From the NCBI GenBank assembly GCA_964624795.1, contig CAZUZS010000017.1, positions 6,578-70,577 of the forward strand: a DNA stretch of 64,000 nucleotides, in the 5' to 3' direction. This document shows, piece after piece, positions 46,223 through 55,700 of this stretch. The stretch is from CAZUZS01 sp964624795. GTDB taxonomy: Bacteria; Calditrichota; Calditrichia; RBG-13-44-9. Position numbers and translations under genes: made by a program. The first letter of the stretch is position 1. Every line of letters begins with the position of its first letter. The notes below the pieces were generated by a model. The model ran no database searches, had not been told where the DNA came from, and saw nothing but the letters and a program-made list of their open reading frames with translations.

Positions 46223-47410
46223 ATGCCCGTTAAGCAAGCCCGATATATATATTTATTAACAATGCTTATTTTTCTTCAGGCTGGATTTGCCTCCGATAGC
46301 AGCCAGAACCTGAGTGAGATGCAAACCAAATTGAAATCGCTCCAACGGGAAATTTCAGACCTTGAAAGACAATTAACAGCGGCAACAAGCCAGTTAAAGA
46401 ACGAGGTTCAGTCGCTGGAAACCACCGACCGACAAATCGCCCTAATTGACGAAAAAATAAGCCTTTATCGCCGAAGCGTTTCATTGAAACGACAGAAGGT
46501 TCGGCATCTCGAATCCCAGGTTGATTCTTTGCAAAGCAGGACAAAATCCCTGGAGGCGATATTCAAACAACAGATCGTTTTTGCGTATAAATATCAGCGA
46601 GGAAAACACCTGGACTGGCTTCTCGGCTCGTCGAGCTTTAACCAGGCAATGATTAGGTATCGCTATTTCCAGAAAGCATCCGCCGCAGAAAAGACTTCTT
46701 ATGATCAATTGCGTTCTCTCAAAAATGATCTGGGCCAAAAGGAAATCCGACTAAACAAGGAACTGGAGGAAGTGCGGGTACTGTTGATAGCAGCAAACAA
46801 CGAAGAGAACACGCTTGAAAAGAAAAGGGACGCCAAATCGCACCTGATTAGGAATATCAAACAGGACAAAACATTGTTATCGCAGGCATTAAACGAAAAG
46901 AGAGCGGGCTATGAGGAGTTATCAAAACTTATCGCTTCACTTGAAAAAAGTCGCCCCACGCGTGAATTAAAGCCCAAAACCAAGATTCAATGGGAAAAGC
47001 TCTCCGGGAGTTTTTTGAAAAACAAGGGCAAATTAAACTGGCCGGTGCAGGGAAACGTAATGCACGGTTTTGGCAGATACAAAAACCCTGAACTCAAAAC
47101 GGTTCTAAACAACACTGGTATAGACATTAAGGTCCTAAAGGGAAGCCAGGTTCGCTGCATCTTCTCTGGCGTCGTCAGCCTCATAACATATTTAAGTGGA
47201 TTTGGAAACACGATTATTGTCGACCATAATGATGGATATTACAGCGTTTATGCCCACATCGAACAGATATTCGTGAATCCAGGTGAATTTGTGGAAGATG
47301 GAGCTGTTATCGGCACCGTCGGCGAGACGGGCTCCCTTGAGGGGCCAAAGCTGCATTTTGAAATCTATGGAAATGATAAACCTCTCAATCCCAAAACCTG
47401 GCTAAAATAG
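46223..47410 (+). CDS. EnvC-like murein hydrolase activator with degenerate LytM/M23 domain
   Basis: A 395-residue periplasmic protein with signal peptide (about 1-23). Long coiled coils (about 30-110 and 140-260) precede a C-terminal LytM domain (about 280-395). The zinc motif HxGxD reads NTGID (N297, D301) and the HxH motif reads KLH (K376, H378); His345 of YAHIE remains. With the first zinc ligand and a catalytic His replaced, it is probably an amidase activator like E. coli EnvC rather than a peptidase. ATG 46223 is preferred over an upstream start at 46142 that would run through the previous gene. Confidence 0.85.
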   Translation: MPVKQARYIYLLTMLIFLQAGFASDSSQNLSEMQTKLKSLQREISDLERQLTAATSQLKNEVQSLETTDRQIALIDEKISLYRRSVSLKRQKVRHLESQVDSLQSRTKSLEAIFKQQIVFAYKYQRGKHLDWLLGSSSFNQAMIRYRYFQKASAAEKTSYDQLRSLKNDLGQKEIRLNKELEEVRVLLIAANNEENTLEKKRDAKSHLIRNIKQDKTLLSQALNEKRAGYEELSKLIASLEKSRPTRELKPKTKIQWEKLSGSFLKNKGKLNWPVQGNVMHGFGRYKNPELKTVLNNTGIDIKVLKGSQVRCIFSGVVSLITYLSGFGNTIIVDHNDGYYSVYAHIEQIFVNPGEFVEDGAVIGTVGETGSLEGPKLHFEIYGNDKPLNPKTWLK

Positions 47411-47451
47411 AGCCCGATTAACACGAATCTAATGTTGGGACGTCATTTTTC

Positions 47452-47480
47452 TTGATTTTTTATTTTACTTATCATAAACT
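47452..47480 (+). promoter_or_regulatory. Possible ssb promoter
   Basis: TTGATT (47452-47457) and TAAACT (47475-47480) are 17 bases apart, 53 bases before the ssb ATG. The -10 is a weak match. Confidence 0.35.
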
Positions 47481-47533
47481 CTAAAAAGAGATAGAATCAC
47501 ACAAAACCCGACAATTAAAAAAAGGGAGGACTT

Positions 47534-47968
47534 ATGTCCAAAGGAACAGTAAACAAAGCTATCCTGGTGGGGCGCTTAGGCGGTGACCCCGAAGTACGTT
47601 ATGTACCAAGCGGAAGTCCGGTTGCAAACTTTAGCCTTGCCACTAACCGATCTTACAAGGACAAGGATGGAAATTTCCAGGAAGAAACAGACTGGCACAG
47701 GGTTGCCGCCTGGAATCGGTTGGCGGAGTTTGCCAAACAATACCTTCACAAAGGGATGCGGGTTTACGTGGAAGGCAGAATTCAATACCGCGATTGGCAG
47801 GACCAGAATGGTGTGAAAAGGAATGCAACCGACATCGTGGCACTGGATATTCAGATGTTAGAGCCGCCGTCCACCAGGACAGGGGGAGAGACGGAAAACT
47901 TGGATGAGCCCGATCTGAAAGTTCCCGATGATCTGGATCAGGCACCGGATGAAACGGTCCCCTTTTAA
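47534..47968 (+). CDS. ssb: Single-stranded DNA-binding protein
   Basis: A 144-residue OB-fold protein starting MSKGTVNKAILVGRLGGDPE, with the family motif FSLATNRSY and EETDWHRVAAWN. An acidic tail ends DETVPF, close to the canonical DDDIPF tip that binds repair and replication partners. A GGGAGG precedes the ATG. Ended by a strong terminator. Confidence 0.96.
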   Translation: MSKGTVNKAILVGRLGGDPEVRYVPSGSPVANFSLATNRSYKDKDGNFQEETDWHRVAAWNRLAEFAKQYLHKGMRVYVEGRIQYRDWQDQNGVKRNATDIVALDIQMLEPPSTRTGGETENLDEPDLKVPDDLDQAPDETVPF

Positions 47969-47975
47969 GTCCACC

Positions 47976-48016
47976 AAAAAGCTCTCCATTTTTGTGGGGA
48001 GCTTTTTCCTTTTTTA
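47976..48016 (+). terminator. Terminator after ssb
   Basis: A 12-bp stem (47976-47987 with 47996-48007, one T-G pair), eight-base loop and a T-rich tail, 8 bases after the ssb stop. Confidence 0.9.
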
Positions 48017-48084
48017 TGGGTTATAAATTGAGTAAGTAGGCCTAATAATGAGGCTAAAATTTTATGTAATTGAAGGGAGTCTGC

Positions 48085-48708
48085 ATGGGCAAGATTTTTG
48101 CCATGTTATTATTGTTATTAATCCCCATCAGCCTTTTTGCACAATATGAAGATACGGAGCCGTTGCATGGCGATGAATATGGAGCTGGGATAACGGTTGC
48201 TATGTCGGGATTTGGATTGGGAGGATTTTACAGGTTTAGCCTTCCAAATTACTTCTTTGTAGGCGGCAATGTGGATTTTTACATGATGCGAGACCCAAAA
48301 GAATTTACGTATTATGATTATTATTATGGCCCCGTTGAATTAAACAAAACGAACCGGCTTTTTTTAATTCCGGTGAGCGTGGAACTCAAGAAACGACTTT
48401 TTACAGACACCATTGAGGATAACTTTCGCCCATATGTTATTGGGCTGGCAGGCGCCACATTTGGCATGAACTTTCCCAAAAACAATTCATCCGATCCCAA
48501 CGCCGTCCACCGGGACAATGAGTTTGGGCTCACATTCGATTTTGCAATCGGGACCGGAATAGATTTTACCACATCGCAGGATTATTTTATTTCGATTCGT
48601 CCGCAGTATCGCTTTATCTACTTTCCTACCGCAATTGCCAACCAGAAGAATCACTCAAACTTTGAAATTCGGATCGAACTTGGAAAACGGCTTTTAAACA
48701 AAATTTAA
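48085..48708 (+). CDS. Predicted outer-membrane beta-barrel protein
   Basis: A 207-residue protein. ATG 48085 follows AAGGGAG; the TTG frame start at 48070 includes that site. The signal peptide MGKIFAMLLLLLIPISLFAQ is clear. The rest alternates hydrophobic and polar residues with many aromatics and ends in a final strand, like eight-stranded OmpW/OprF-type barrels. No specific family recognised. Confidence 0.7.
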   Translation: MGKIFAMLLLLLIPISLFAQYEDTEPLHGDEYGAGITVAMSGFGLGGFYRFSLPNYFFVGGNVDFYMMRDPKEFTYYDYYYGPVELNKTNRLFLIPVSVELKKRLFTDTIEDNFRPYVIGLAGATFGMNFPKNNSSDPNAVHRDNEFGLTFDFAIGTGIDFTTSQDYFISIRPQYRFIYFPTAIANQKNHSNFEIRIELGKRLLNKI

Positions 48709-48725
48709 TGGGAGGTTGTCTGAAT

Positions 48726-48917
48726 ATGTTCTATAAAAAATTGGACGATTCTGCCAACGAAAAGCGTTTCTATTACAGGCTTTATAGAATGGGCAAAGAC
48801 ATGGTCGTATCCTGGTACCAAAGGCATAATAGAATAATAAAACACGCCGGGTTTGGAGGGAAAAGTCATTTGTTGGAAAAGGGCCACGTCCAATGGAATA
48901 GAAAGGGGCGATGGTAA
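48726..48917 (+). CDS. Small basic hypothetical protein
   Basis: A 63-residue, Lys/Arg/Tyr-rich open frame. GGGAGG ends ten bases before ATG 48726, and the gene begins 17 bases after the barrel protein stop, so it could be cotranscribed. No signal, membrane segment or known motif is visible. It may be a real small protein or chance. Confidence 0.35.
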   Translation: MFYKKLDDSANEKRFYYRLYRMGKDMVVSWYQRHNRIIKHAGFGGKSHLLEKGHVQWNRKGRW

Positions 48918-49009
48918 AAGAATAAATAAGTGTGTGGGAGGGTAAAAAATTTGACACCGGGAATCTTATGCTCAGATGTGAGGTGGCTACCACGTCATAA
49001 TTTCGTTAA

Positions 49010-50398
49010 CTAAAATTTAAAAATGTTGAATATTCCCTTCTTTTTCTCTCTTTCTTTTTCTTCCACGAACTGAAGGATCACTTCCTCCCGGATATTTGCC
49101 TCTCGAAGTTTTTCTCTCAACTCGGCGGGTGAAAGGTCTCTGTTATTCGTAAAAATGGCTTTCGCATTTTCGATTTCCAATTCGAGCATTTCCTCGCAAA
49201 TCTCATTCTTCTGGTGTCTCACATCTTCAATAATATCATTTGCCCTGGATATATGGTTTTCCAGCAGGGCAGGATTTATTCGATCATCCTTCAGAACATC
49301 AATTCTCCTTAAACGCCGGTGAGCACTTTCTCTGTAGCCGAGTACCTGCTCGAGTAATCGATCAATAAATTCGAGTGCGCTCACAGTGTCGCCGAGTCCT
49401 TGGTAGAGATAAATGACCAGGCGATATATCTGAAAGTGTTTAAATATCCGATCGCTGTACAATTGAGCGCGTATAGTTTCGAGATAAGATTCTATTGCTT
49501 TCTGGGTCGCAGTATGGTCACTTATTGGTATGTCCGGCCAAAAATCTTTTATTTCCAATATATACTCTATAAAACTGTCGTAACCGTGGAACCCTCCGTC
49601 GGTTTGCTGCGATCTTTCAGAATTCTGTTTTGCCTCATGGTAAAGTCCGATATTGTGATATGCCTGCAATCTAACAAGAATATCATCCATGTGCTGCGTC
49701 ATTATGCGATACAGCGACTTCGCGTTTTCCTCCTGAGTCGCCCATTTATTTGCATTTTGTTCTTTATCGGCAGCAATCTGCATATCAAGCCACTGGTGCA
49801 GGTCTTCCAGGCTGGCAAGTGTATTCATGCAGTTTGATTGCAGCATATTAAACCGCTTCAAATACTCAGCAGTAAGAATGGATTTCTCCTCTTCCTGTTC
49901 GGCACCCAGTTCAAGCCGGTAGATCCAAACGGTCCTGTGAAAATAACGGGCCACCTTCTCGATATTCCTCTGATTCTTTTCGGGTATGAGCTGAATATAT
50001 GTTGCCAGGAGATGAAGCAATAACACCGAAAAATAATCCGGAGAGGGATAAGTGATGTACTGCGAGAGATGCTTGATCACCGGGTCATCAGATGCCTTTT
50101 CGTTGTACAATTCCAATAACGGATGGCGGACCGCGTAATTGCTTTTCTTTTTTTCAAAGAAGACCCTTCTTTCATCCGTAAACTTGCAGAACGGACAGTG
50201 CCAGAAATAAAAAAAGTAGAGATTAAACCTGTTATAAGCGGGATCGATCCAGTGGTATTTGCTGATGAAAAGATCCGGCTCTCTTTTATCTACAACGTAT
50301 ACCCTGTCCTTCAGGTAATGATGGATCGATTCCTCGCCGCAAACCGGGCAGGCAACAACTTTTTCAAAGTAAGGTGTTTTCGGCTTCAAACGATCCAT
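49010..50398 (-). CDS. DUF2225-like zinc-ribbon protein
   Basis: A 462-residue cytoplasmic protein. The N-terminus has two CxxC pairs, CPVCGEE (about 17-20) and CPFCKFTDERR (about 68-71), separated by a segment typical of DUF2225. The remainder is helical, TPR-like and charged, ending with a Lys/Glu-rich tail. The molecular function of the family is unknown. It is divergent from rnfB. Confidence 0.75.
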   Translation of the reverse strand: MDRLKPKTPYFEKVVACPVCGEESIHHYLKDRVYVVDKREPDLFISKYHWIDPAYNRFNLYFFYFWHCPFCKFTDERRVFFEKKKSNYAVRHPLLELYNEKASDDPVIKHLSQYITYPSPDYFSVLLLHLLATYIQLIPEKNQRNIEKVARYFHRTVWIYRLELGAEQEEEKSILTAEYLKRFNMLQSNCMNTLASLEDLHQWLDMQIAADKEQNANKWATQEENAKSLYRIMTQHMDDILVRLQAYHNIGLYHEAKQNSERSQQTDGGFHGYDSFIEYILEIKDFWPDIPISDHTATQKAIESYLETIRAQLYSDRIFKHFQIYRLVIYLYQGLGDTVSALEFIDRLLEQVLGYRESAHRRLRRIDVLKDDRINPALLENHISRANDIIEDVRHQKNEICEEMLELEIENAKAIFTNNRDLSPAELREKLREANIREEVILQFVEEKEREKKKGIFNIFKF

Positions 50399-50546
50399 TA
50401 GTTATCATGCTCATCCTTAATTCAACTATTTTCCCTTTTATCCTATATTCGAAACTTTAGAGGAAACATTTAAATATTTCTTAACATTATCGAACATCGG
50501 CTTTTGCCGTGCATTTTATTGCGGGACGAACAAAAAATCTAATTTC

Positions 50547-50575
50547 TTGACATAAAATTTGAGAGTAAGTATTTT
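50547..50575 (+). promoter_or_regulatory. Probable rnfB promoter
   Basis: TTGACA (50547-50552) and TATTTT (50570-50575) are 17 bases apart, 35 bases before the rnfB GTG. This shows rnfB has its own transcription start. Confidence 0.6.
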
Positions 50576-50610
50576 GCAGCGAAGATTTTTTTGGAAAGGA
50601 GTAGAGAGCG

Positions 50611-51462
50611 GTGAACGTTCAAATCATATCGTCACTTATCACGTTGGGAGGATTAGGTCTGCTTTTCGGGGCTGTTCTCGCCCTGGCCTCCCGTATTTTC
50701 CATGTGGAAAAAGACCCCCGAATTGAAAAAATAAATGAAATTTTGCCACAGGCAAATTGCGGTGGATGCGGCTATCCCGGCTGTTCCAACTATTCCGAAG
50801 CAATTGTAAGCGACAATGCCGATGTGACGCTCTGCGCCCCGGGAGGCGAAGACGTAATCCGGAAAATTGCCGACATCCTGGGTGTAGAAGCGGAAGCTGC
50901 CGAGCCGAAAGTTGCGGTGGTGCGGTGCCAGGGTGCGCACGGAATCGCGAAAGACAAGTTCGTTTACGAAGGCATTGAAGACTGTAATGCAGCAGTGCTG
51001 GTGCAGAATGGACATAAAGCATGTGTTTACGGTTGCCTCGGATTTGGTTCCTGCGTCAAGGCCTGTCCCTTTGATGCGATGATGATGCAAGAAAACGGCC
51101 TTCCTTACGTATTTGAAGATAAATGCACGGCCTGTGGAATATGCGTCGAAGAGTGCCCGAAAGGCATTATGGAGTTAATTCCCCGCAGTCAGAAAGTTTT
51201 CCTGGGATGTGTCAACCAGGATTCGGCCAAAGCCGTGAGAGAAGTTTGCTCGGTTGGGTGTATCGCCTGTGGCTTGTGTGCTAAAGAAAAAATAACACCA
51301 TCCGGTAAGTTGCAGATGAAAGGCAACCTGCCCGAGGTGGTGCCGGATTGGGAAGACTTTGACACTGCCGTGAAGCGCTGCCCCACAAAATCTTTTGTTG
51401 TAAGAACTCCTGCCGACAATGTCGAAGCGGATTCCCCGGTTGCGGAAGAAGCAGAGGCATAA
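50611..51462 (+). CDS. rnfB: Rnf complex subunit B, encoded away from the rnf operon
   Basis: A 283-residue ferredoxin-like subunit. An N-terminal transmembrane helix (about 6-28) is followed by the four-Cys cluster motif ANCGGCGYPGCSNYSEAIV. Several further cluster motifs follow: CLGFGSCVKACPFDA, CTACGICVEECPKG and CIACGLC. It accepts electrons from ferredoxin. The start is GTG with GGAAAGGAG upstream. The other five subunits lie 15 kb away on the opposite strand; normally rnfB follows rnfA. Own promoter and terminator. Confidence 0.95.
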   Translation: MNVQIISSLITLGGLGLLFGAVLALASRIFHVEKDPRIEKINEILPQANCGGCGYPGCSNYSEAIVSDNADVTLCAPGGEDVIRKIADILGVEAEAAEPKVAVVRCQGAHGIAKDKFVYEGIEDCNAAVLVQNGHKACVYGCLGFGSCVKACPFDAMMMQENGLPYVFEDKCTACGICVEECPKGIMELIPRSQKVFLGCVNQDSAKAVREVCSVGCIACGLCAKEKITPSGKLQMKGNLPEVVPDWEDFDTAVKRCPTKSFVVRTPADNVEADSPVAEEAEA

Positions 51463-51473
51463 ATTTTAGAGTG

Positions 51474-51509
51474 AATCCCCGGAAGCACCTTGTTCCGGGG
51501 ATTTTTTTA
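51474..51509 (+). terminator. Terminator after rnfB
   Basis: An 11-bp perfect stem (51474-51484 with 51493-51503) with an eight-base loop and seven Ts. Confidence 0.93.
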
Positions 51510-51527
51510 TCATAACAATATATTTCA

Positions 51528-52319
51528 ATGGCTCAGAAAATTTCCGGAATACTTGTCGACATCGATGGTGTGCTAATAACCGGAAATCAGCGCATTCCGG
51601 GAGCGTTAGAGACAATCGATTTTTTGACTGAGCAGGAAATTCCCTTTCTTTTGCTTACCAATACTACTCGCAAAAGTCGCGTCACCATCTGGCACCATTT
51701 GAAACGGCTGGGATTGAATATCGATGAACGCCAGATAATAACCGCACCAATGGCCGCCGTGAGCTGGCTGAAAGAGAAAAATGTGGCGGAAATCTACTTG
51801 CTGCTCTCGGGAAGCGCGGTGAAAGATTTCAGGGATTTTAAGATAACCTCTGCAAATCCCGATTACGTGGTGATCGGCGATCTTGGGAACGACCTCACCT
51901 TTGACCGGCTCAACACTGCTTTCCGCCTGATTATGCGAGGCGCAAAGATCTTGGCGCTGCAAAAGAACCGCTATTGGCACACCCCTGAAGGATTGACAAT
52001 CGATGCCGGGGCGGTAGTAGCGGCGCTTGAATTCGCCTCCGGCAAACGATCCCTGGTAATTGGCAAACCCCGGAAAGATTTTTTCTTGCAGGCTGCTCAC
52101 AAGTTGGGTTTGCCGCCCGATGAACTTGCGGTTATCGGCGACGATATTGAATCCGATATAAAGGGAGGCCAGTCTGCAGGGATGTACACAATAGCAGTCA
52201 AAACAGGAAAATATCGTGAATATATTGCGGAGAAAACAAAAATCCAGCCGGCAGCCGTCATCGATTCTATCGCCGACCTACCCCAATTTATTATCTCTAA
52301 CCAGGGGTTTGCAGAATGA
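51528..52319 (+). CDS. HAD-superfamily subfamily IIA hydrolase (NagD-like)
   Basis: A 263-residue phosphatase. The nucleophile motif DIDGVL (D11, D13), the Thr motif LLTNTTRKSR, a C2-type cap, and the acidic motif IGDDIESDIKGGQSAGM are present. It probably dephosphorylates a small sugar phosphate or nucleotide. It overlaps the YbjQ gene by 4 bp, suggesting a two-gene operon. Confidence 0.9.
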   Translation: MAQKISGILVDIDGVLITGNQRIPGALETIDFLTEQEIPFLLLTNTTRKSRVTIWHHLKRLGLNIDERQIITAPMAAVSWLKEKNVAEIYLLLSGSAVKDFRDFKITSANPDYVVIGDLGNDLTFDRLNTAFRLIMRGAKILALQKNRYWHTPEGLTIDAGAVVAALEFASGKRSLVIGKPRKDFFLQAAHKLGLPPDELAVIGDDIESDIKGGQSAGMYTIAVKTGKYREYIAEKTKIQPAAVIDSIADLPQFIISNQGFAE

Positions 52320-52630
52320 TTGTGACAACAACGCCCTCTATCGAAGGAAAACAGATCGTTGAATACAAAGGCATCGTGACCGGCGAAGCCATCATGGGTG
52401 CCAACATTGTGCGGGATATTTTCGCCAGCATCACCGATATTGTGGGCGGACGCTCGGCGGCCTACGAAACCAAACTTTCCCACGCCCGGCAGGTTGCGCT
52501 TCAGGAAATGGAACAACAGGCGGCTTCCTCCGGCGCGAATGCGATTGTTGGGATCGATCTCGATTACGAAGTGGTGAGGGAAGGAATGCTAATGGTAACC
52601 GCCAGTGGAACAGCAGTGGTGGTGAAGTAG
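52316..52630 (+). CDS. YbjQ/DUF74 family protein
   Basis: A 104-residue protein matching the YbjQ family: VTTTPSIEGKQIVEYKGIVTGEA, GGRSAAYETKL, ANAIVGIDLDYE and a final TASGTAVVV strand. Structures of the family form pentamers; function is unknown, although a heavy-metal-binding role has been suggested. Start ATGA overlaps the HAD gene stop. Confidence 0.92.
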   Translation: MIVTTTPSIEGKQIVEYKGIVTGEAIMGANIVRDIFASITDIVGGRSAAYETKLSHARQVALQEMEQQAASSGANAIVGIDLDYEVVREGMLMVTASGTAVVVK

Positions 52631-52773
52631 GCATTCATCGATACAAATAACCCTCCGCGTCTGTCATTCGGAATGCAAAAACCGAAACCGCGAATAAGCC
52701 ACCAGCGCCAATATTCTAATCTGCCATTCCTATATTCTTACGAATAGAAGCCCACTTGTGGCAACCACCCGAT

Positions 52774-55700
52774 TCATTTGCAGGGCAAGAAACGGACGGT
52801 CGTCTCCATCTCTTCCAAAACTTTATCCAACGCATTTATTGCGTCATCAATATCCTTCTTGGCTGTATAACGGGAAAGTGAAAAACGCACTGAGCAGTGC
52901 GCCTCTTCCGCCGTTTTCCCCATAGCCAGGAGCACATGGGTAGGCTCCGGCGAGCCGGATTTACAGGCCGATCCGGAAGACAGTGAGATCCCGTGTTGAT
53001 CCAGTGCAATTACCAGTGATTCGCCGCGCAATTGCGGCAGGGTCATGTTCAGTGTATTTGGCAGCCGCCGGCTGGGATGGCCGTTCACGCTCGCTTCAGG
53101 AACCAGATTGCAGATACCGGCTTCCAGCCTGTCGCGCAATTCACTCAATCTTTCCATATCGGAAAGATTGCGAACCGCCAGGTCCGCCGCCTTGCCGAAA
53201 CCAATAATACCGGCAACATTCTCAGTTCCGGCACGCAAACCGCCCTCCTGCTTTCCGCCATGAATAAGCGGTTCCAAGTGGAGTCCCTTTCGAACGAACA
53301 ATGCACCAACTCCCTTTGGCCCATGAAATTTATGGGCGGAAACGCTCAACAGATCCACATCCAGCGCCTGCACATCTACCGGAATTTTTCCGGCTGCCTG
53401 CACAGCATCGGTATGAAAAACGACGTCATGTTGATGCGCCAGCGAACAAAGCTCCTGGATGGGTTGAATGGTTCCCACTTCATTATTAGCCATCATAAGA
53501 GAAACCAGGATGGTGCGGCCGGTAATTGCTTCCTTCAGTCTTTCCGGCTGAATGATCCCAAATTCGTCAACTTCAAGATAGGTCACCAGAAAACCTGCCC
53601 GCTCCAGGAACTTGCATGTTTTAAGGATGGCGGGATGTTCGATGCTGCTGGTGATAATATGGTTCCCCTTCTCACGAAGGGCAAAAGCAATGCCTTTTAA
53701 AGCAAGGTTATCCGCTTCCGATCCGCCCCCGGTAAAAATTATTCTGCGGGGGCGGCAGTTGATGAGCCGCGCCACCTGTCGCCGGGCATTTTCTACTCCT
53801 TCGCGCGCAGACCTGCCAACTCGGTGAATGGCGGAAGGATTCCCGAAATCTGCTCCAAGAAATGGCAGCATGGATTCGCGAACCATATCATCGATCTGAG
53901 TTGTGGCGTTGTTGTCCAGGTAGATTCTTTTTTGCCCCTCCCTTTTAGGCATTTCCGGCACCGGCACAAAAAGCATATTTTCAATGTCCTCCTTTTTTGC
54001 GGTGCCTCGCGGCTTGGCCTTTCCTTCCTCAATTTTCACCACTTCACACAATAGCGATTTGTAAACAGGAAAGCCGGAAATCTCATCATAATTCTCCAGG
54101 TCGGTAAGCTCATTTACATTCCATTCCTGCCAAGCTTTTGGGCCAACCGGTGAGCCACCGCCCATGTTGCATTCCACTGCACCTTGAACGATATCGTCCG
54201 TAATCCGCGCACGGAATGGGATTGTGCCGCGCGCCGTCCGCACTTCAACAAGATCGCCGGTTTTAATATCTCTTGTTTTGGCATCCTGCGGATTCATCTC
54301 GACTACCGGTTCCGGATTGTCTTTCAATAATCCTGCAATATTGTGATGCTGCGACCGGAAGTCCGTTTGCGGGCGCGCGCCGGAATTGAAAACCAGCGGG
54401 AATTCTTTTGCCAATCCGGGATTGCCCAGGGGTCCTTCCAGCGGCTCGGTATATTGGGGGAGCGGCTCATAGCCGTAATCCTCCAAAACAGTAGATCGGA
54501 TTTCAAATTTTCCAGTGGGCGTCTCGAAGCCGGGCCTGCCATCTTTCCGCAGGCGCCCTTTTTCCCATTTTTTATATTCCATCATCGAGGTTGGCTTTTT
54601 CACCCAGCCGTTATTCGCACGAACATCCTCCGGCGTATATCCGGATCCCTCCAACGCAAACCGGATCATCTCTTCTTCGCTTTGCGGAAAGAGTGAGCCA
54701 TAGCCGAGGCGGTTGGCCAATTCGGCCATTATCAGGTAATCGTTTCTCGATTCCCCCACCGGTTCAATTATTTTCTCCCGCAAGCGAAATATGGGACCGT
54801 AAACCATATAGGAATCGATCTCGAACATGGTTGTGGCGGGCAGCACAATGTCTGCAAAAGCGGAATCGGCGGTGAGCTGCCGGTCGATGCTGACCAGAAA
54901 ATCGAGTTTGGAAAGAGTCTCCCTCCAAACAGAAGTCTGAGGCCAGGAAGTGAGAAGGGAAGCGCCGTGAATAATGAGTCCACGGATGCGGTACGGATCA
55001 CCTTTCAAAACTGATGCGACCAACCCGCTGGCATGCGATTCGCCGCGGTAGTCACTGTAAATCGGGAATTTTTCTCTTGCTGCCGCCAGGTCAAGGTTCG
55101 GGTTTTCCTGGTTGCAGGCGCGGTTAATCGGAAAATGCGAATCGAGCATGGCCAGACCGATTCCGCCAGGAACATCCAACTGGCCGGCCAGGGCAAAAAT
55201 GGTCAACACTGCCCGGATAGCCTGAATTCCACTGTTTGAATATTCCAGGCCGGTATACATTACCGGGCATGCACCATTTGCATTGAATACCCGCAGGGCC
55301 AGATAACGAATTATTGCCGCAGGAACCCCGGTAATTCCTTCCGCAGCCTCCGGAGAAAAATGCTGAACATAATTTCTCAACTCTTCAAAACCGTAACACC
55401 AGTTCTCGGCAAAATTTTCGTCATACAACTCTTCATCCATCATCACGCTGATGATACTCAGCGCCAGCGCGCCGTCCGTTCCCGGCCGGATGGGAATCCA
55501 GCGGGCGCCGGTTCGGGCAACAGTCTCCGTCTTCCGGGGATCGATTACTAAAATCTCTGCCCCTCGCCTGGCGGCGGTTTCCAGGCGGTGCATATCCAAC
55601 GGCGGCGAATCTGTGGCAGGATTAGCGCCCCAAACAATCAGCAGCTCGGCATTTTCCATATCGGTAAACATATTGATGAGCATTCGTCCCATTGTGACAT

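Noticed and set aside
48694..48993. 99-residue minus-strand frame opposite the small basic gene
   Set aside because: Shadow frame with no ribosome site or family features.
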